DNA of 64,000 bases from Planctomycetota bacterium (GCA_016872645.1 VGZH01000001.1:55740-119739), one strand, 5' to 3'. Shown: positions 53,882 through 64,000, counted from the first letter of the stretch. Notes: generated by a model not told the origin, from the letters alone. Translations and numbers: made by a program.

Positions 53882-56266
53882 TTACCGCATATTGATCGGT
53901 TCAACGTCGATCTGAAATTCAACGTCGGACACACGGGTGACCTGCGGCAAGGCGGCTCGCCAAAGTTGGTGGATCGCGCCCAGCGACTCTGCCGAGAGTT
54001 GCAGGTGAAACCGCCAAAAGTCGCGGAGCCGCGAGATCGGACAGGGGGCGGGGCCGAGAATTCGCACCGGCAACTCGAGTTTCCCGGCAGTCGTTCGCAG
54101 CAACGTAGCCATCACTTGGGCCTCGGCTCTGACACGGTTTTCGACGGCACCACGCAGGATGATGCGGGTCAGCGCGCGGAACGGCGGAGCATCTCCCTCG
54201 CGGCGGTGCTTCAGCTCGTGAGCGGCGAAGGCGAGGTAGTCGTGCTTCGCCGCCAGCGCGATTGCCGGCTCGGTCGGGCAAGCGGATTGGACGAGGACTC
54301 GGCCCCCTTTATCCGAGCGACCAGTGCGCCCGGCGACTTGGGCGATCAATTGAAACGTCCGCTCGGAGGCCCGCATGTCCGGCGAGTGCAGCAGCGTGTC
54401 GGCGTTGATAACTCCGACCAGCGTCACGTTCGGGAAGTCCAACCCCTTCGCGATCATCTGTGTGCCCAGCAAAATCTTCGCCTCACCCAGCCGAAAGCGT
54501 TCGAGAGCCTCGTCGTGACTGCCGTGCTTCTTCATCGTGTCACTGTCCATGCGGATGCAGGTCGCCTTGCCGAACTTCGATTTGACTTCCTGCTCCAGCC
54601 GCTGTGTTCCAATGCCAAGGTAGTACACGCCGGGATGAGCACAGCTGGGGCATTTCGTCAGCGGCGCGGACTCGTAATCGCACGAGTGACATAGCACTCG
54701 GTTCTTGTCCTTGTGAAACGTGAGCGTGATGTCGCAATGCGGACAGCGGACGCTCTCGCCGCAGGCTTTGCACCACACGACCGGCGAGAAGCCTCTCAGA
54801 TTCAGAAACAGAATCACCTGCCCACCGTCTCGGAGAGCAACCTGAATTTGCGAACTGAGCGCTCGCCCGATCGCCTCCCCTCGCTTGATGTACGGGTCGT
54901 TGCGAGTGTCCACGATCGTCACCGGTGGCAGCGGAAGTTTCGCGACACGGTTGGCGAGAGACAGGAGGAGGTCAGGTATCGTTGCAGCGGTCCGCTCTCC
55001 TTCTGGAAGAGGGGAATTCGTTGTCGGTTTTTGGGCCGTCGCTCGCCACCAGCTTTCCAGCGTTGGCGTCGCCGTCCCCAGCAGGAGCGGAATCCCCTCC
55101 AACCGTGCTCGTTCGCGGGCGACCTCACGGGCGTGATAGCGAGGCGTCTCTTCCTGTTTGAACGAGGTCTCGTGTTCCTCGTCGATCACGATCAGGCCGA
55201 GATGCGGTGTCGGCGCGAAGACTGCGCTGCGTGCTCCGACGATGACCTGGACCTCGCCCGACGCGATCCGTTGCCAGTGCCAGTGACGTTCCGAGTCGCT
55301 CAGGTGACTATGCAGAACGGCAACGCTGTCGAAGCGGCTGCGAAAGCGGCGGATCGTTTGCGGCGTGAGGCTGATTTCCGGGACGAGCACGATCGCTTGC
55401 CGGCCGTAGCTGACGGCCTCGCGAATCGCCTGGATGTAGACCTCCGTCTTGCCGCTGCCGGTGACGCCGCGCAGCAGAATCGTGCGATGCCGAGCGGCTC
55501 GCAGTTCGGCGAGGATCGCCTCGAGCGCGGCCTGTTGCTCGGCATTCAGTCGGAGATCCGGCTGTCGCTTCATCGGCGTGAAGTCGATGTCGAAGGCATC
55601 AGTCCGCTGCGTGATTGCTTCGACGAGTTTCTTGTCACGCAGCGCGCTGATGACACCGACGCCGCAGTCGGCTGACTCGGCGAGTTCGTCGATACGCAGC
55701 GGCCGGTCCGCCGCGCAGAGCACTTCCAAGGCGGTTTTTTGTTTCGCTCCGAGTTTCCGTTCGCCGAGCGATTCCGCCACTCCGGCGGCCGGCACGAGGA
55801 ACAGAATCTCGCGTGTGCCTGACAGCTTCTTGACCCCCGCCGGAACGACGCTGTCGAGCACTTGTCCCCAGCCGCACAGATACCGCTCGGCGATCCCGCG
55901 TGTCAGTTCCAACATGCGTGGCGAGAGCAGCGGCTCGCGATCGAGCACCGCTTCGATGGCCTTGAGCATCGGCGGCTGACCGTTCTTGAATCGTTCCGGC
56001 CCGATCAAGTCGCTGAACGGCCCGGCCTCGACGCAATAGCCGACCAATCGTTGATGACCGTTGCCAAACGGGACACGCACACGCATTCCCGGTTTGAGTC
56101 TTTCTCGCAACGCATCCGAGACAAGGTAGTCGAAAGGCGTTTCCAGCGGCCGATTGAAGACGACACGTGCGACCCACAGGTCGGCAGCGGCCGCGCGGTC
56201 CCAGGGCTTCAACTCCGGCTCCAGCGGTTCAGAGGCGAACAGATTGCGTTGCTGGGAGGCGGGCAT
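53882..56266 (-). CDS. priA: Primosomal protein N' (replication restart helicase)
   Basis: 794 residues from ATG 56266, which overlaps the preceding stop (TGATG). Functional parts in order: the 3'-end-binding domain ([17 protein letters not shown]), Walker A ([18 protein letters not shown]), DEEH box ([16 protein letters not shown]), the zinc-binding region with [18 protein letters not shown] and CPSC, and helicase motifs ([33 protein letters not shown]). PriA restarts stalled replication forks in the cytosol by loading DnaB. All expected parts are intact. Confidence 0.96.
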   Translation of the reverse strand: MPASQQRNLFASEPLEPELKPWDRAAAADLWVARVVFNRPLETPFDYLVSDALRERLKPGMRVRVPFGNGHQRLVGYCVEAGPFSDLIGPERFKNGQPPMLKAIEAVLDREPLLSPRMLELTRGIAERYLCGWGQVLDSVVPAGVKKLSGTREILFLVPAAGVAESLGERKLGAKQKTALEVLCAADRPLRIDELAESADCGVGVISALRDKKLVEAITQRTDAFDIDFTPMKRQPDLRLNAEQQAALEAILAELRAARHRTILLRGVTGSGKTEVYIQAIREAVSYGRQAIVLVPEISLTPQTIRRFRSRFDSVAVLHSHLSDSERHWHWQRIASGEVQVIVGARSAVFAPTPHLGLIVIDEEHETSFKQEETPRYHAREVARERARLEGIPLLLGTATPTLESWWRATAQKPTTNSPLPEGERTAATIPDLLLSLANRVAKLPLPPVTIVDTRNDPYIKRGEAIGRALSSQIQVALRDGGQVILFLNLRGFSPVVWCKACGESVRCPHCDITLTFHKDKNRVLCHSCDYESAPLTKCPSCAHPGVYYLGIGTQRLEQEVKSKFGKATCIRMDSDTMKKHGSHDEALERFRLGEAKILLGTQMIAKGLDFPNVTLVGVINADTLLHSPDMRASERTFQLIAQVAGRTGRSDKGGRVLVQSACPTEPAIALAAKHDYLAFAAHELKHRREGDAPPFRALTRIILRGAVENRVRAEAQVMATLLRTTAGKLELPVRILGPAPCPISRLRDFWRFHLQLSAESLGAIHQLWRAALPQVTRVSDVEFQIDVEPINMR

Positions 56267-57135
56267 CAGTTCCACCGCGCGAGTTGTCGTTTGGCTTCGT
56301 CGAGGTGTTGTTGCAGTGTTGTGGTCTGGCTTTCAGGGCACTCGGCGAGGCAGTCTTCGATCAGGTCGATGGCCTCTTGCGTGCGTTCAGATTTCAACGC
56401 GATCAAGGCGAGATCACGGCGTTCCTCGTAACTGGTCGGCTTGAGCGCAACGAGCCGTTCTTGCACGAGCCACGCGGCGGGCCAATCCTCGTGTTTGGCG
56501 TGGAGCACCTTCAGGTTGTTGAGCATCCGAATCACAATCGTCCTCGAGTCCGCCGGCTTGAGACATGGCTTCAGTTCTGACTCGGGCATGTTGGTGATTT
56601 CGTGGAGAAAGCGCAGACACTCGTCGCGGTCCATCAACCGGCCACCGACGAACGGATCGAGAAAGATCGGCCCCTCGAGGCCATCCAATCGGGTCAGGAA
56701 GTGTTGCGGCGCGGCGACGCCGTGCAGATCGAGGCCGATCGCGCGAGCAACCGCCATGTACAAAATCGACAGACTGATCGGGATGCCACGCTTACGAGCG
56801 ATGACGTCGGGCAAATAGCTGCTCTCGGCGAGTTGATAAGCCGCTTCGTCTCCCATCAGACCATAGGTGTCGGCCATCAGGGTGCTGAGCGCTCGCAGGG
56901 CATCGGCATCCGACCAAGCTCCGGCGGCACGACCAGAAAGTTCCGCCGCGCGAGCGGCAATCCAGTCCAGTGTCTCCTCGAACCGCAGATTTGGGTTCGC
57001 ATCGCGAGCAATTTCGAGCGACACCAGCGTAAGGTCCACATCACTGTCGCGCAGCAACAGTTTGGAGAATTCAACATCGGCAGAGAAATCGCGTTCAGAA
57101 ATCATGCTGCGGGCCATCCGTGGAAACGTTGCCAT
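56266..57135 (-). CDS. SirB1/transglutaminase-like protein with TPR-like tail
   Basis: 289 residues from ATG 57135, with GGAG upstream. The core is of the SirB1 (transglutaminase-like) type: NLRFEETLDWIAARAAEL, YLPDVIARKRGIPISLSILY, AVARAIGLDLHGVAAPQHFL and FLDPFVGGRLMDRDECL. The end (LKVLHAKHEDWPAAWLVQER, DLIEDCLAECPE) forms TPR-like helices. The family lacks an assigned enzyme activity in most bacteria. It is coupled to priA by a one-base stop/start overlap, a conspicuous link to replication restart. Confidence 0.88.
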   Translation of the reverse strand: MATFPRMARSMISERDFSADVEFSKLLLRDSDVDLTLVSLEIARDANPNLRFEETLDWIAARAAELSGRAAGAWSDADALRALSTLMADTYGLMGDEAAYQLAESSYLPDVIARKRGIPISLSILYMAVARAIGLDLHGVAAPQHFLTRLDGLEGPIFLDPFVGGRLMDRDECLRFLHEITNMPESELKPCLKPADSRTIVIRMLNNLKVLHAKHEDWPAAWLVQERLVALKPTSYEERRDLALIALKSERTQEAIDLIEDCLAECPESQTTTLQQHLDEAKRQLARWN

Positions 57136-57319
57136 CTTGCTCCGCGAGGCGAAGCTGAGACGATTGACCTGATTGATCAATTTGACTGGTTCCCGATTCT
57201 AGGAGTCCGCTCGTGATTCCGGGAGCAAGTCGCTGACAATATAGTTCGCCGGTCGTGGCCGACGAATCTGGCGTCGTTGGAATACGGGACGCATCCACGA
57301 CGTCTCACGAAAGGAAACC

Positions 57320-58318
57320 ATGCGATTCTCTTTGTTTCTCACACTGGCCGCATTGTCGATGTTGCTCTTTGGCGGTTGCTCGTCGGAGCCACCGGCAGAG
57401 CCGATTTCCATTCGCAACGAGTCTCCGGCAGAAAAAGTTGATGAGGTGGAACTCGCGCTCAATTGGCTTCCCGAAGCTGAGCATGGCGGATTCTTCGCGG
57501 CCGAAGTGCATGGCCTGTTCGCGGAGCGACAGCTAAAAGTGAAGATCATCCCTGGCGGTCCCGGCGTTCCAGTGATTCAGAACGTTGCCACTGGCAAGGC
57601 GACGTTTGGAGTCACCAATGCCGACCAAGTGCTCGTGCAGCGCGCTCAGGAGGCGGACGTCGTCGCGGTCTTCGCGCCGATTCAGCAAAGTCCGCGGTGC
57701 ATTATGGTCCACAAGACATCGGGGATCACAAAGTTTGAAGACCTGAAGGACATGACGCTGCTGATCAAGGCGAATCAGACGTTCCTCGGCTTCCTGCGCA
57801 AGAAGCTGCCGCTGACCAACGTGCAGATCGTCGACTACGCCGGCAGCGTCGGCCCGTTCCTGCAAGACAAGAAGATCGGCCAGCAGGCGTACGTCTTCAG
57901 CGAGCCGTTTCTTGTGGAAAAGGAAGGAGCCGAACCGCTGAACCTGATGGTCTCGGACATCGGCTTCAACCCTTACACGAGCGTGCTGATCACCCGCGCG
58001 GAAGTCATCGAGAAGCAACCGGAACTCGTCCGTCGCATCGTCGAGGCCTGTCGACTCGGCTGGCGGAAGTACCTCGACGAACCGGAGACAACCAATGAGC
58101 ACATTCACTCGCTCAACAAAGAGATGGGCTTGGAAATTCTCGCGTTCGGGACGCGGACGCTGAAGCCGCTGTGCGAGACCGGCCTCTCGTCTCCAGAGAA
58201 ACTCGGCGAGATGACGGCCCAACGCTGGACGACTCTGGCTGATCAACTGGTGGAAGGTGAAGCACTCAAGGCGGGAGCCGTTGATCCGTCGAAGGCGTTT
58301 GATGCCCAGTTCGAATAA
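57320..58318 (+). CDS. NMT1/THI5-like ABC-transporter substrate-binding lipoprotein
   Basis: 332 residues. A lipoprotein signal with lipobox LFGGC (LAALSMLLFGGCSSEPPAE) shows membrane anchoring on the outer face of the inner membrane. The mature chain has the periplasmic-binding fold of the NMT1/THI5 group: LALNWLPEAEHGGFFAAEVHG, VKIIPGGPGVPVIQNVATGK, FGVTNADQVLVQRAQ. Members bind pyrimidine precursors of thiamine, nitrate-like or sulfonate compounds. No permease or ATPase genes are next to it, so the ligand is unclear. Confidence 0.88.
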   Translation: MRFSLFLTLAALSMLLFGGCSSEPPAEPISIRNESPAEKVDEVELALNWLPEAEHGGFFAAEVHGLFAERQLKVKIIPGGPGVPVIQNVATGKATFGVTNADQVLVQRAQEADVVAVFAPIQQSPRCIMVHKTSGITKFEDLKDMTLLIKANQTFLGFLRKKLPLTNVQIVDYAGSVGPFLQDKKIGQQAYVFSEPFLVEKEGAEPLNLMVSDIGFNPYTSVLITRAEVIEKQPELVRRIVEACRLGWRKYLDEPETTNEHIHSLNKEMGLEILAFGTRTLKPLCETGLSSPEKLGEMTAQRWTTLADQLVEGEALKAGAVDPSKAFDAQFE

Positions 58319-58336
58319 CGGGCAAGGGCGCCCGTC

Positions 58337-59689
58337 CTACGCGGCGGTTTTCTTCTTTTTCTTTTTCGTTTGATCGGGATTGGTTTTCTTCCCTCCGCCG
58401 CGATTGGCCTTGCCCCAGGCGGGTTCGATGTTGCTGTTATTCCATTCGGCGTAGGCCGCTTCAAGTTGCTTGAGCTTGTCGGCCTCGGTCGATGCGAGAT
58501 CGGACTTCTCACCGATGTCCTTGGCAAGATTGAAGAGCTTCGCGCCTTCGCCGATGTCGGTCATTTTCCAATCACCGCTGCGGACTGCTCGTTGGTGGCC
58601 AAATCGCCAGAAGAGGGCGTCGTGCGGCGAGTCCTGCTTCTCGCCGGTGAGATACGGCAGCAGATTGACGCCGTCGAATTTCCATTCTGATTTGATCGCG
58701 ACACCGGCGGCTGCAAGCGCCGTCGGTTGGATGTCGAGTTGGATGACCGGCCGGTCATCGACTTTTCCAGCGGGCAACTTGGCCTTCCACTGCATCAGGA
58801 ACGGAACGCGGACGCCACCCTCCCAGACCGACGATTTGAAGCCGTTGAGCGGGCCATTCGTGGAAGCGTTGTTCGGCGTCGGGCCTCCGTTGTCGGTGAA
58901 GAAGACGATCAGCGTATTTTCTTCAAGCTTGTGTTCACGCAGTTTGCCGAGCACTCCGCCGATCGCGTCATCCATCGCCGAAAGCATTGCGGCCATCGTG
59001 CGGCGTTTCTTGTCGGCAATCTTCTCGAAGCGGTCGAGGTACTTTTGCGGCGCCTCCATGGGTGAGTGCACCGCGTTGAACGGCAGGTACACGAACCACG
59101 GCTTCTGGTGATGCTTGTCAATGAACTTTTCCGCCTCGCGACCGAAGTCGAGCGTCGTGTACTCGGTCTTCTCGGTCGGCTGATCGCCTCGCAGAATCGC
59201 CGCACGACCCTTACCCGTTTCCAGGTAGGTGTGTGCTCCACCGAGGAAGCCGTAGTACTCGTCGAAGCCGCGCTTCAAGGGGTGCGAGTCGCCGTCGCCC
59301 AGGTGCCACTTGCCGAACATCCCCGTCGCGTAGCCCGCCTCTTTGAGCCGGTTGGCGATCGTCGTCTGCTTGATGCCGAAGTTGTCGGGAGCGGTGGGGC
59401 CGGGATTGAACTCGTGTCCGAAGCGCTGCTGATAGCGACCGCTCATCAAACCGGCTCGCGTGGGTGAGCAGTACGGCCCGCTGACGTAACCGCTCGTGAA
59501 GCGGATGCCGTTCTTCGCGATCGAGTCGATGTTCGGTGTCGGAATCTCGGTGTTCCCCTGGCAGCCAAGTTCTCCCCAACCGAGATCATCGGCGAGGATC
59601 ACCAGCACGTTGGGCCTGGCATCCGCTGCGAAAGACTCGACACCAACGAGAGAGGCAACAACCACCAGCGTCATAAGCAAAGTCTTCAT
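58337..59689 (-). CDS. Arylsulfatase-type sulfatase
   Basis: 450 residues from ATG 59689 with AAGGA upstream. A signal peptide (TLVVVASLVGVESFA) precedes NVLVILADDLGWGELGCQGN with the metal Asp pair, and GPYCSPTRAGLMSGRYQQRF with the CSPTR site for formylglycine. DGDSHPLKRGFDEYYGFLGG and FFTDNGGPTPNN follow. The C-terminus ends in a Lys/Thr-rich tail. It hydrolyses sulfate esters outside the cytoplasm. It lies near a second, larger sulfatase gene on the same strand, separated by an inverted repeat. Confidence 0.93.
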   Translation of the reverse strand: MKTLLMTLVVVASLVGVESFAADARPNVLVILADDLGWGELGCQGNTEIPTPNIDSIAKNGIRFTSGYVSGPYCSPTRAGLMSGRYQQRFGHEFNPGPTAPDNFGIKQTTIANRLKEAGYATGMFGKWHLGDGDSHPLKRGFDEYYGFLGGAHTYLETGKGRAAILRGDQPTEKTEYTTLDFGREAEKFIDKHHQKPWFVYLPFNAVHSPMEAPQKYLDRFEKIADKKRRTMAAMLSAMDDAIGGVLGKLREHKLEENTLIVFFTDNGGPTPNNASTNGPLNGFKSSVWEGGVRVPFLMQWKAKLPAGKVDDRPVIQLDIQPTALAAAGVAIKSEWKFDGVNLLPYLTGEKQDSPHDALFWRFGHQRAVRSGDWKMTDIGEGAKLFNLAKDIGEKSDLASTEADKLKQLEAAYAEWNNSNIEPAWGKANRGGGKKTNPDQTKKKKKKTAA

Positions 59690-59736
59690 GGCAATGGTCC
59701 TTGGTAACGAGAGGTGACGTCCGAAGCAGCAAACTT

Positions 59737-59819
59737 ACCTGAAGTTTCCGCGAGGGCGAACGTCTCACAGTGCAGAATTTTTGATCGGTGAAGCGTTCGC
59801 CTTCGCTGGAACTTCGGGT
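59737..59819. repeat. Inverted repeat between the two sulfatase genes
   Basis: Arms of 26 bases (59737-59762 and 59794-59819) match at 22 positions, with GGCGAACG paired to CGTTCGCC at the inner ends. The right arm touches the stop codon of the upstream sulfatase-SGNH gene, so the stem may end its transcript. Confidence 0.7.
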
Positions 59820-61918
59820 TACTTTTTCGGCAGATGCGGTTCGATCGACTTCACGACCTGTCGAGCCAGCTCCTCGGACCCGGCAGGTGTAAAATGGACG
59901 TTCTTCGCAAGCTGAATCTTAGCGAGTTGGGGCAGCGCAAAGGCGTGCAGGTCGTCGATCGGGATTTTGGCTTCGTCCATGATCGTCTTGGCAACGGCGT
60001 TGTACATGATCGATTCATCGGCGATGCGATTGTCGGCTCCTTCGGGAACCGGCGTCGTCGAGCACCACACGAGCTTGGCCTTCGTCGACTGCAACTGCTT
60101 GATCAGTTCGCGGAGATTTGTCTCGTACTGGTCGAGCGGCACCTGATGCTTCCCGTCGATCAGCTTGTTGTCGTGCAAGCCCCAGTTGAAGTGAATGACA
60201 TCCCACTGGCCGTCGCCGAGCCACTTCTGAAGATTCGCCAAGCCGTTCGTCGTCGGCCCGCCGTTGACTGGAATGCGATGCACGTTGGCCCTGCCATCAA
60301 GCAGCTTGCGAACCGGCAGCGTGTAGCCCATCGAGATCGAATCGCCGATCAGCAACACGCGCGGCAGGCCGGGGACATCGATGATCTTCTCCAACACCAG
60401 ATTCGCTTTCTTAGCAGCAGCTTTTTTAGCGGCTGATTTCGAGTCGGTTTTTTTTACGGGAGCTTCGGACTTTGGGGTGCCCGCAGCAAATTGCTGGTTG
60501 AACAACGTCTTGAACGGATTTTCGGCGGGAGGGACGGCGTTTTCGTTGACGAGTTGCGGCTGGACCGATTCCCACCAGCGATCGTATTCGGCGTCGAGTC
60601 GTTTCACGACGTCGGGCTGCTGATCGGCGATGTCCGTCTTCTGGCCGGGGTCGGCTTTCAGGTCGAAGAGCTGCCAGTTCCTGGCCTCACCCTTTGAAGC
60701 GGTCACCAACTGGTATCTCGAGTTCCGCACGCTGCACGTCGCGTACTTGAATTTCGAGCGATCGGCTCCGACCGGCCAGCGACCGACGTGCGTAAAAAGC
60801 GTGCGCTCCGGCCACTCGAATGTTGGGTTCGACAGCAGCGAGACAAGACTGCGGCCTTCGACTTGCTTCTTCACGTCATCGTTCAGTTTCGCTCCGGCGA
60901 GTTCCGCGAGAGTCGGGAAGAAGTCGATGTGTGCCGCGAGCCGATCACAGTCGGCAGGCTTGAGCGTTCCGGGCCAACGCCACAGAGAACTCGCGCGGAT
61001 GCCGCCAATAAACGGGGTCCCTTTTTGGGCACGCATCCCGGCGTTGAAGATTTTCACTCCGGCGGTGCCGCCGTTGTCGTTCATGAAAATAACCAGCGTA
61101 TCTCGCTCAATACCCCACTCACTGAGCTTCTCCAGCAACTTGCCGACGTTGTCGTCAATGTTGGCGATCATGCCAAAGAATTTTGCGGCGTTTGGATCGT
61201 CGACTTTGTCGGCGTAGCGAGCTTCATCTTCCGGTCGCACATGCAGCGGACCATGCGGTGCGTTCGTTGCGATTTGCGCGTAAAAAGGCTGCTGACCTTT
61301 CGTGGCTTCGATCCACTTGAACGCCTGAGCAAAAAAGACATCGGTGCAATAACCGCTGGTCTTTTCGAACTTGCCATTGTGCAGGATCACGGGGTTGAAA
61401 TACGTGTTGCCCGGGGCATCGCCGCAGCTTCCGGGATACGACTGGCCGATGCCACCGGCTCCGTGAATGAACATCTCGTCGAAGCCGCGCCGGCTGGGCC
61501 ACCGATCCGGTTCGTCACCGAGATGCCACTTGCCGAAGATGCCGGTGGCGTAGCCGGAGGACTTGAGCACTTGAGCCAGTGTCGTCGCCGTCAGCGTCAA
61601 TCGTTCGCGCTCGTTGATCGTGTGTGTGATGCCGTTACGGAACTCATGCCTGCCGGTCATCAACGCCGAGCGTGTCGGCGAGCACGTCGGACTGACCATG
61701 AAGTCAGTGAAGCGAACGCCCTCGCGATGCAACCGGTCGATATTCGGCGTCTTCAAGATCGGATTGCCGTGACACGACAGATCACCGTAGCCCTGATCGT
61801 CGGTCAGTACGAAGACGATGTTCGGCCGCTTGCCTGCCAGCGAATCGGCGGCCAGCGCACGATCAGCCAACGACGGCAACAGCAAACACAACATCCAGGC
61901 AAACCAAGCGCGAATCAT
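59819..61918 (-). CDS. Sulfatase fused to a C-terminal SGNH/GDSL hydrolase domain
   Basis: 699 residues from ATG 61918 with AAGGA upstream. After a signal peptide ([19 protein letters not shown]) the sulfatase part shows [40 protein letters not shown] (CSPTR) and [13 protein letters not shown] Lys/Ala-rich linker near residue 500 leads to an SGNH domain: [20 protein letters not shown] (nucleophile Ser), [30 protein letters not shown] and [18 protein letters not shown] sulfatase plus esterase in one chain suggests stepwise removal of sulfate and acyl groups from one polysaccharide (inference). Confidence 0.93.
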   Translation of the reverse strand: MIRAWFAWMLCLLLPSLADRALAADSLAGKRPNIVFVLTDDQGYGDLSCHGNPILKTPNIDRLHREGVRFTDFMVSPTCSPTRSALMTGRHEFRNGITHTINERERLTLTATTLAQVLKSSGYATGIFGKWHLGDEPDRWPSRRGFDEMFIHGAGGIGQSYPGSCGDAPGNTYFNPVILHNGKFEKTSGYCTDVFFAQAFKWIEATKGQQPFYAQIATNAPHGPLHVRPEDEARYADKVDDPNAAKFFGMIANIDDNVGKLLEKLSEWGIERDTLVIFMNDNGGTAGVKIFNAGMRAQKGTPFIGGIRASSLWRWPGTLKPADCDRLAAHIDFFPTLAELAGAKLNDDVKKQVEGRSLVSLLSNPTFEWPERTLFTHVGRWPVGADRSKFKYATCSVRNSRYQLVTASKGEARNWQLFDLKADPGQKTDIADQQPDVVKRLDAEYDRWWESVQPQLVNENAVPPAENPFKTLFNQQFAAGTPKSEAPVKKTDSKSAAKKAAAKKANLVLEKIIDVPGLPRVLLIGDSISMGYTLPVRKLLDGRANVHRIPVNGGPTTNGLANLQKWLGDGQWDVIHFNWGLHDNKLIDGKHQVPLDQYETNLRELIKQLQSTKAKLVWCSTTPVPEGADNRIADESIMYNAVAKTIMDEAKIPIDDLHAFALPQLAKIQLAKNVHFTPAGSEELARQVVKSIEPHLPKK

Positions 61919-62144
61919 GTCTCAGTCCTTTCATCCAGGAAATTGACCGCTTCGGAATCGGGCGGATCGGTCGTTCGGCGATCGACAGCAATGACATCGA
62001 AGACCAAGCTGAGCTGCCACCGATCGCGAGGAAAGCTACGGCAATGGTCGAAGGGACCAGCATCACAATCTTCTCGGGGACAAGCGATGGCGAACGAGAT
62101 TGCAACTTGAACTTTATTCTGCCTCCAATGACGATGGACTGGAA

Positions 62145-63209
62145 TCAGCGCGGTTCGACCACCGCTTGCCAAAGTGGCGACAACGCGGAGACGTTGCCGC
62201 AGAAGTACATGGCCCGCGGGACGGACATTTCCAGCAGTTTGCGGAATTGTGTTTCGGGATCACGAGCTTGCACCGATCCCAGCAGCAGACTCATGAGCGA
62301 GACCGGGTAGTTGAAATCGACCACCCGGACGCTGGTTAATCCCAGCTTCGTTTTCAAAGCGGTGAGGGCGTCTTCTTCGTCGCCGATCTCGTCGATCAGG
62401 CCGTTGGCTTTGGCCTGTTCGGCGGTGAAGATCTGGCCGGTCGCAAGTTCTTTAACTTTGGCAGCATCGAGACCCTTGCGATTCTTGTCGATGATGTCCA
62501 CGAAGCGTTGCAGCGATTCATCGAGAATGCCACGCCATAAACCTCGTTCGCGGTCCGTGAGTGCCCGCAGCGGGTCGAGGGAGTCTTTGAACTCGCCCGT
62601 CGTGAGCGAGTCAGCCGCAACGCCGAATTTGTCTGCGAGCTTACTGGCGTCGTAGCGCGGGATGATGACGCCGATCGAACCGGTCCAAGTGGTCGGCTCG
62701 GCGTAGATTTTGCCCTCCTCGCCGCAGCCCATCGCGACGTATACGCCACCGGACGCAGCGATACGTTTCATCGAGACGAACATTGGCTTTGTTTTCCCAA
62801 GATCAACCAGCTTGCGGTAAATCTGGTCGCTGTCGGCAACCAATCCGCCGGGACTGTCGATGGCCAACAGCACTCCTTTGACACGCTCATCTTCCTTGAC
62901 GTGCTTGATCGCCTTCAAGAAGTGTTCGGTGAACGGCGGCATGATCGTGCCGCTGATTTCGAGCACGGCGATTTTGTCGGTCGCTTGCTGTTCCCCGGAA
63001 CGATATTGCTCAGTGACGCCGTCATCTTGCTGAAAGTACTCGCGGTATTCCGAGTTCAGCCGCACGCAATACAACAGCGAAAAGATCAGGGCGATCATCA
63101 ACAGACGGACAAACCAACGTCCAATCCAGAATGGCGATGGCGGAAGTTGCTGGATGATGATTGGGGGAGGAGTCGTCGTCTGCGTGACTTGAGGCGGAAT
63201 GGCGGACAT
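62145..63209 (-). CDS. sppA: Signal peptide peptidase SppA (S49 family)
   Basis: 354 residues with GGAG upstream of ATG 63209. A membrane helix (RLLMIALIFSLLYCVRL) is followed by the S49 core: IAVLEISGTIMPPFTEHFLK, VKGVLLAIDSPGGLVADSDQ, VSMKRIAASGGVYVAMGC with the nucleophile Ser, and TTWTGSIGVIIPRYDAS plus a Lys in TTGEFKDSLDPLRALTDRER for the Ser/Lys dyad. It degrades cleaved signal peptides at the outer face of the inner membrane. Length fits the short (36K) type. No linked gene. Confidence 0.9.
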   Translation of the reverse strand: MSAIPPQVTQTTTPPPIIIQQLPPSPFWIGRWFVRLLMIALIFSLLYCVRLNSEYREYFQQDDGVTEQYRSGEQQATDKIAVLEISGTIMPPFTEHFLKAIKHVKEDERVKGVLLAIDSPGGLVADSDQIYRKLVDLGKTKPMFVSMKRIAASGGVYVAMGCGEEGKIYAEPTTWTGSIGVIIPRYDASKLADKFGVAADSLTTGEFKDSLDPLRALTDRERGLWRGILDESLQRFVDIIDKNRKGLDAAKVKELATGQIFTAEQAKANGLIDEIGDEEDALTALKTKLGLTSVRVVDFNYPVSLMSLLLGSVQARDPETQFRKLLEMSVPRAMYFCGNVSALSPLWQAVVEPR

Positions 63210-63555
63210 GGGGCAAACTCCAGTTCTTTGGGCGAGCCGCAGGGAATTGGCGGACAGATTTTGCGAGATCGCAGATGTTCGGGCGCGAATCCCATCGACT
63301 TACCGGATCGGGTTGAGAAAGAAACCTTGGCAAACTTTTCCGGCGATTCGGAATGTGCGAGCCACACGCGCGGAATCACTCGCAAGACTAGCACAGCCGT
63401 CATAGGCCGAGCACCCCGGGGTCGATAGTAACTCACCACAGGTCGGTTTTCGGAACCGGGGGAATTATTGGGTTGCAGACGGACCCCTGCAATCCACGCC
63501 ACGACCGACATCACTCAATGCGTGCGGGCCCAACAGGGATGCAGGAGCCTTGGTA
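63210..63555. other. Intergenic region between divergent genes
   Basis: About 350 bases between sppA and the last gene. A good ribosome site (AGGAG 63543-63547) closes it. I see no inverted repeat or coding frame with support; it probably holds promoters for both sides. Confidence 0.5.
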
Positions 63556-64000
63556 ATGAACAAGAAACCTAGTTTGGTAGCGACGGCGTGGATGCTCGGT
63601 GGCGGACTACTGCTCAATACCAGTCTGGCGGAAGCCCAAGTGGCCTTACCGGCGGACGAGTACTTCGCTCCGCAACGCAGCGTCCCATTTTCCCTCAAGA
63701 AGGCTCCGGGGCTGCTGCCCGGAATGCTTCACAACGCGGATGCGTCCACGAAGAGCGTCATCGCGCCGAGCGACTCGCGGGGTGCCGACCATAAGATCAA
63801 CGGACTTTCCATTGCTCCGAAAAAGTCTTCAAAAAACTTCAAGATCAGCCCCGCGAACCACCAGATCGATGGCGCGGATCCGCTGGCGAATCAAGGCGAT
63901 TCGGCGGCCTCACCAATTCAGAAGCAACTGGAAGAGATGTATCGCAAAGACGGCCGACCGATGCCGCAGATGAATTTCAACCAAACACCGATCCCGGCCA
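63556..64000 (+). CDS. Secreted protein of unknown function (3' end outside window)
   Basis: Open from ATG 63556 to the window edge (148 codons seen), with AGGAG eight bases upstream. It begins MNKKPSLVATAWMLGGGLLL and has a signal peptide ending in LAEAQ. The mature part is Ser/Lys/Asp-rich with motifs such as DEYFAPQRSVPFSLKKA and QKQLEEMYRKDGRPMPQMNF, and shows no known domain in the part visible. It may be a long surface protein. Confidence 0.72.
   Translation, partial: MNKKPSLVATAWMLGGGLLLNTSLAEAQVALPADEYFAPQRSVPFSLKKAPGLLPGMLHNADASTKSVIAPSDSRGADHKINGLSIAPKKSSKNFKISPANHQIDGADPLANQGDSAASPIQKQLEEMYRKDGRPMPQMNFNQTPIPA

Overview
The window comes from a Gram-negative bacterium of the phylum Planctomycetota, probably order Planctomycetales. 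The evidence is the gene repertoire: three DUF1501 proteins, a DUF1549/DUF1553 protein, three FGly-type sulfatases, a Hanks-type Ser/Thr kinase with a membrane tail, MoxR-associated DUF58/VWA genes, very large secreted proteins of unknown function, and an lpxB gene that implies lipid A. I see no rRNA, tRNA, CRISPR array or transposase gene.

Region 1-15001 (+) is a compact run of about nine envelope genes with ATGA/GTGA overlaps. It holds a DUF58 protein (5' end missing), a BatA-like VWA protein, a VWA/amidotransferase-like membrane protein, a DUF4175-like membrane protein, three tandem homologous secreted proteins, a squalene-cyclase-like toroid protein, and a repeat-protein/thioredoxin fusion. 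The most notable point of the window is here. The DUF4175-like frame is interrupted by one TGA (7405-7407) and stays open in the same frame for 203 more codons. A perfect 9-bp hairpin begins three bases after the TGA. This looks like a UGA-selenocysteine recoding site with a bacterial SECIS-like element, in a family I do not know as a selenoprotein.

Region 15003-29029 (-) holds a decayed D-amino-acid oxidase pseudogene, a 2183-residue secreted protein, fba, a VOC protein, and the translation cluster infC-rpmI-rplT-pheS (no pheT next to it). A FliM-like gene overlapping proA follows. Region 29206-40000 holds a degenerate SGNH protein, a secreted zinc-peptidase-like protein, tyrA, and a (-) series of DUF1501, Ser/Thr kinase, DUF1501, ECF sigma factor and STAS protein, then a decayed sugar-transferase pseudogene. 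Region 39959-48926 is catabolic or surface accessory content: Gfo/Idh oxidoreductase, DUF1501 plus DUF1549/DUF1553, iduronate-type sulfatase, MBL hydrolase and an old-yellow-enzyme-like flavoprotein. Region 48952-57135 (-) has housekeeping genes: lpxB, a thioredoxin-like Cys protein, an aspartate-type aminotransferase, a GT2 glycosyltransferase, priA and a SirB1-like protein. A 12-codon Lys-rich mini-gene with its own Shine-Dalgarno and terminator lies on the opposite strand. Region 57320-64000 holds an NMT1-like substrate-binding lipoprotein, two more sulfatases (one fused to an SGNH domain), sppA and the start of a secreted protein cut by the window edge.

The non-coding space is rich in small palindromic elements (at least seven inverted-repeat units of 20-135 bp, two of them clearly the same family) and in degenerate 7-bp-periodic arrays. 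Some of these arrays have become protein-coding, forming the signal-peptide region of the toroid protein and the N-terminus of the FliM-like protein.
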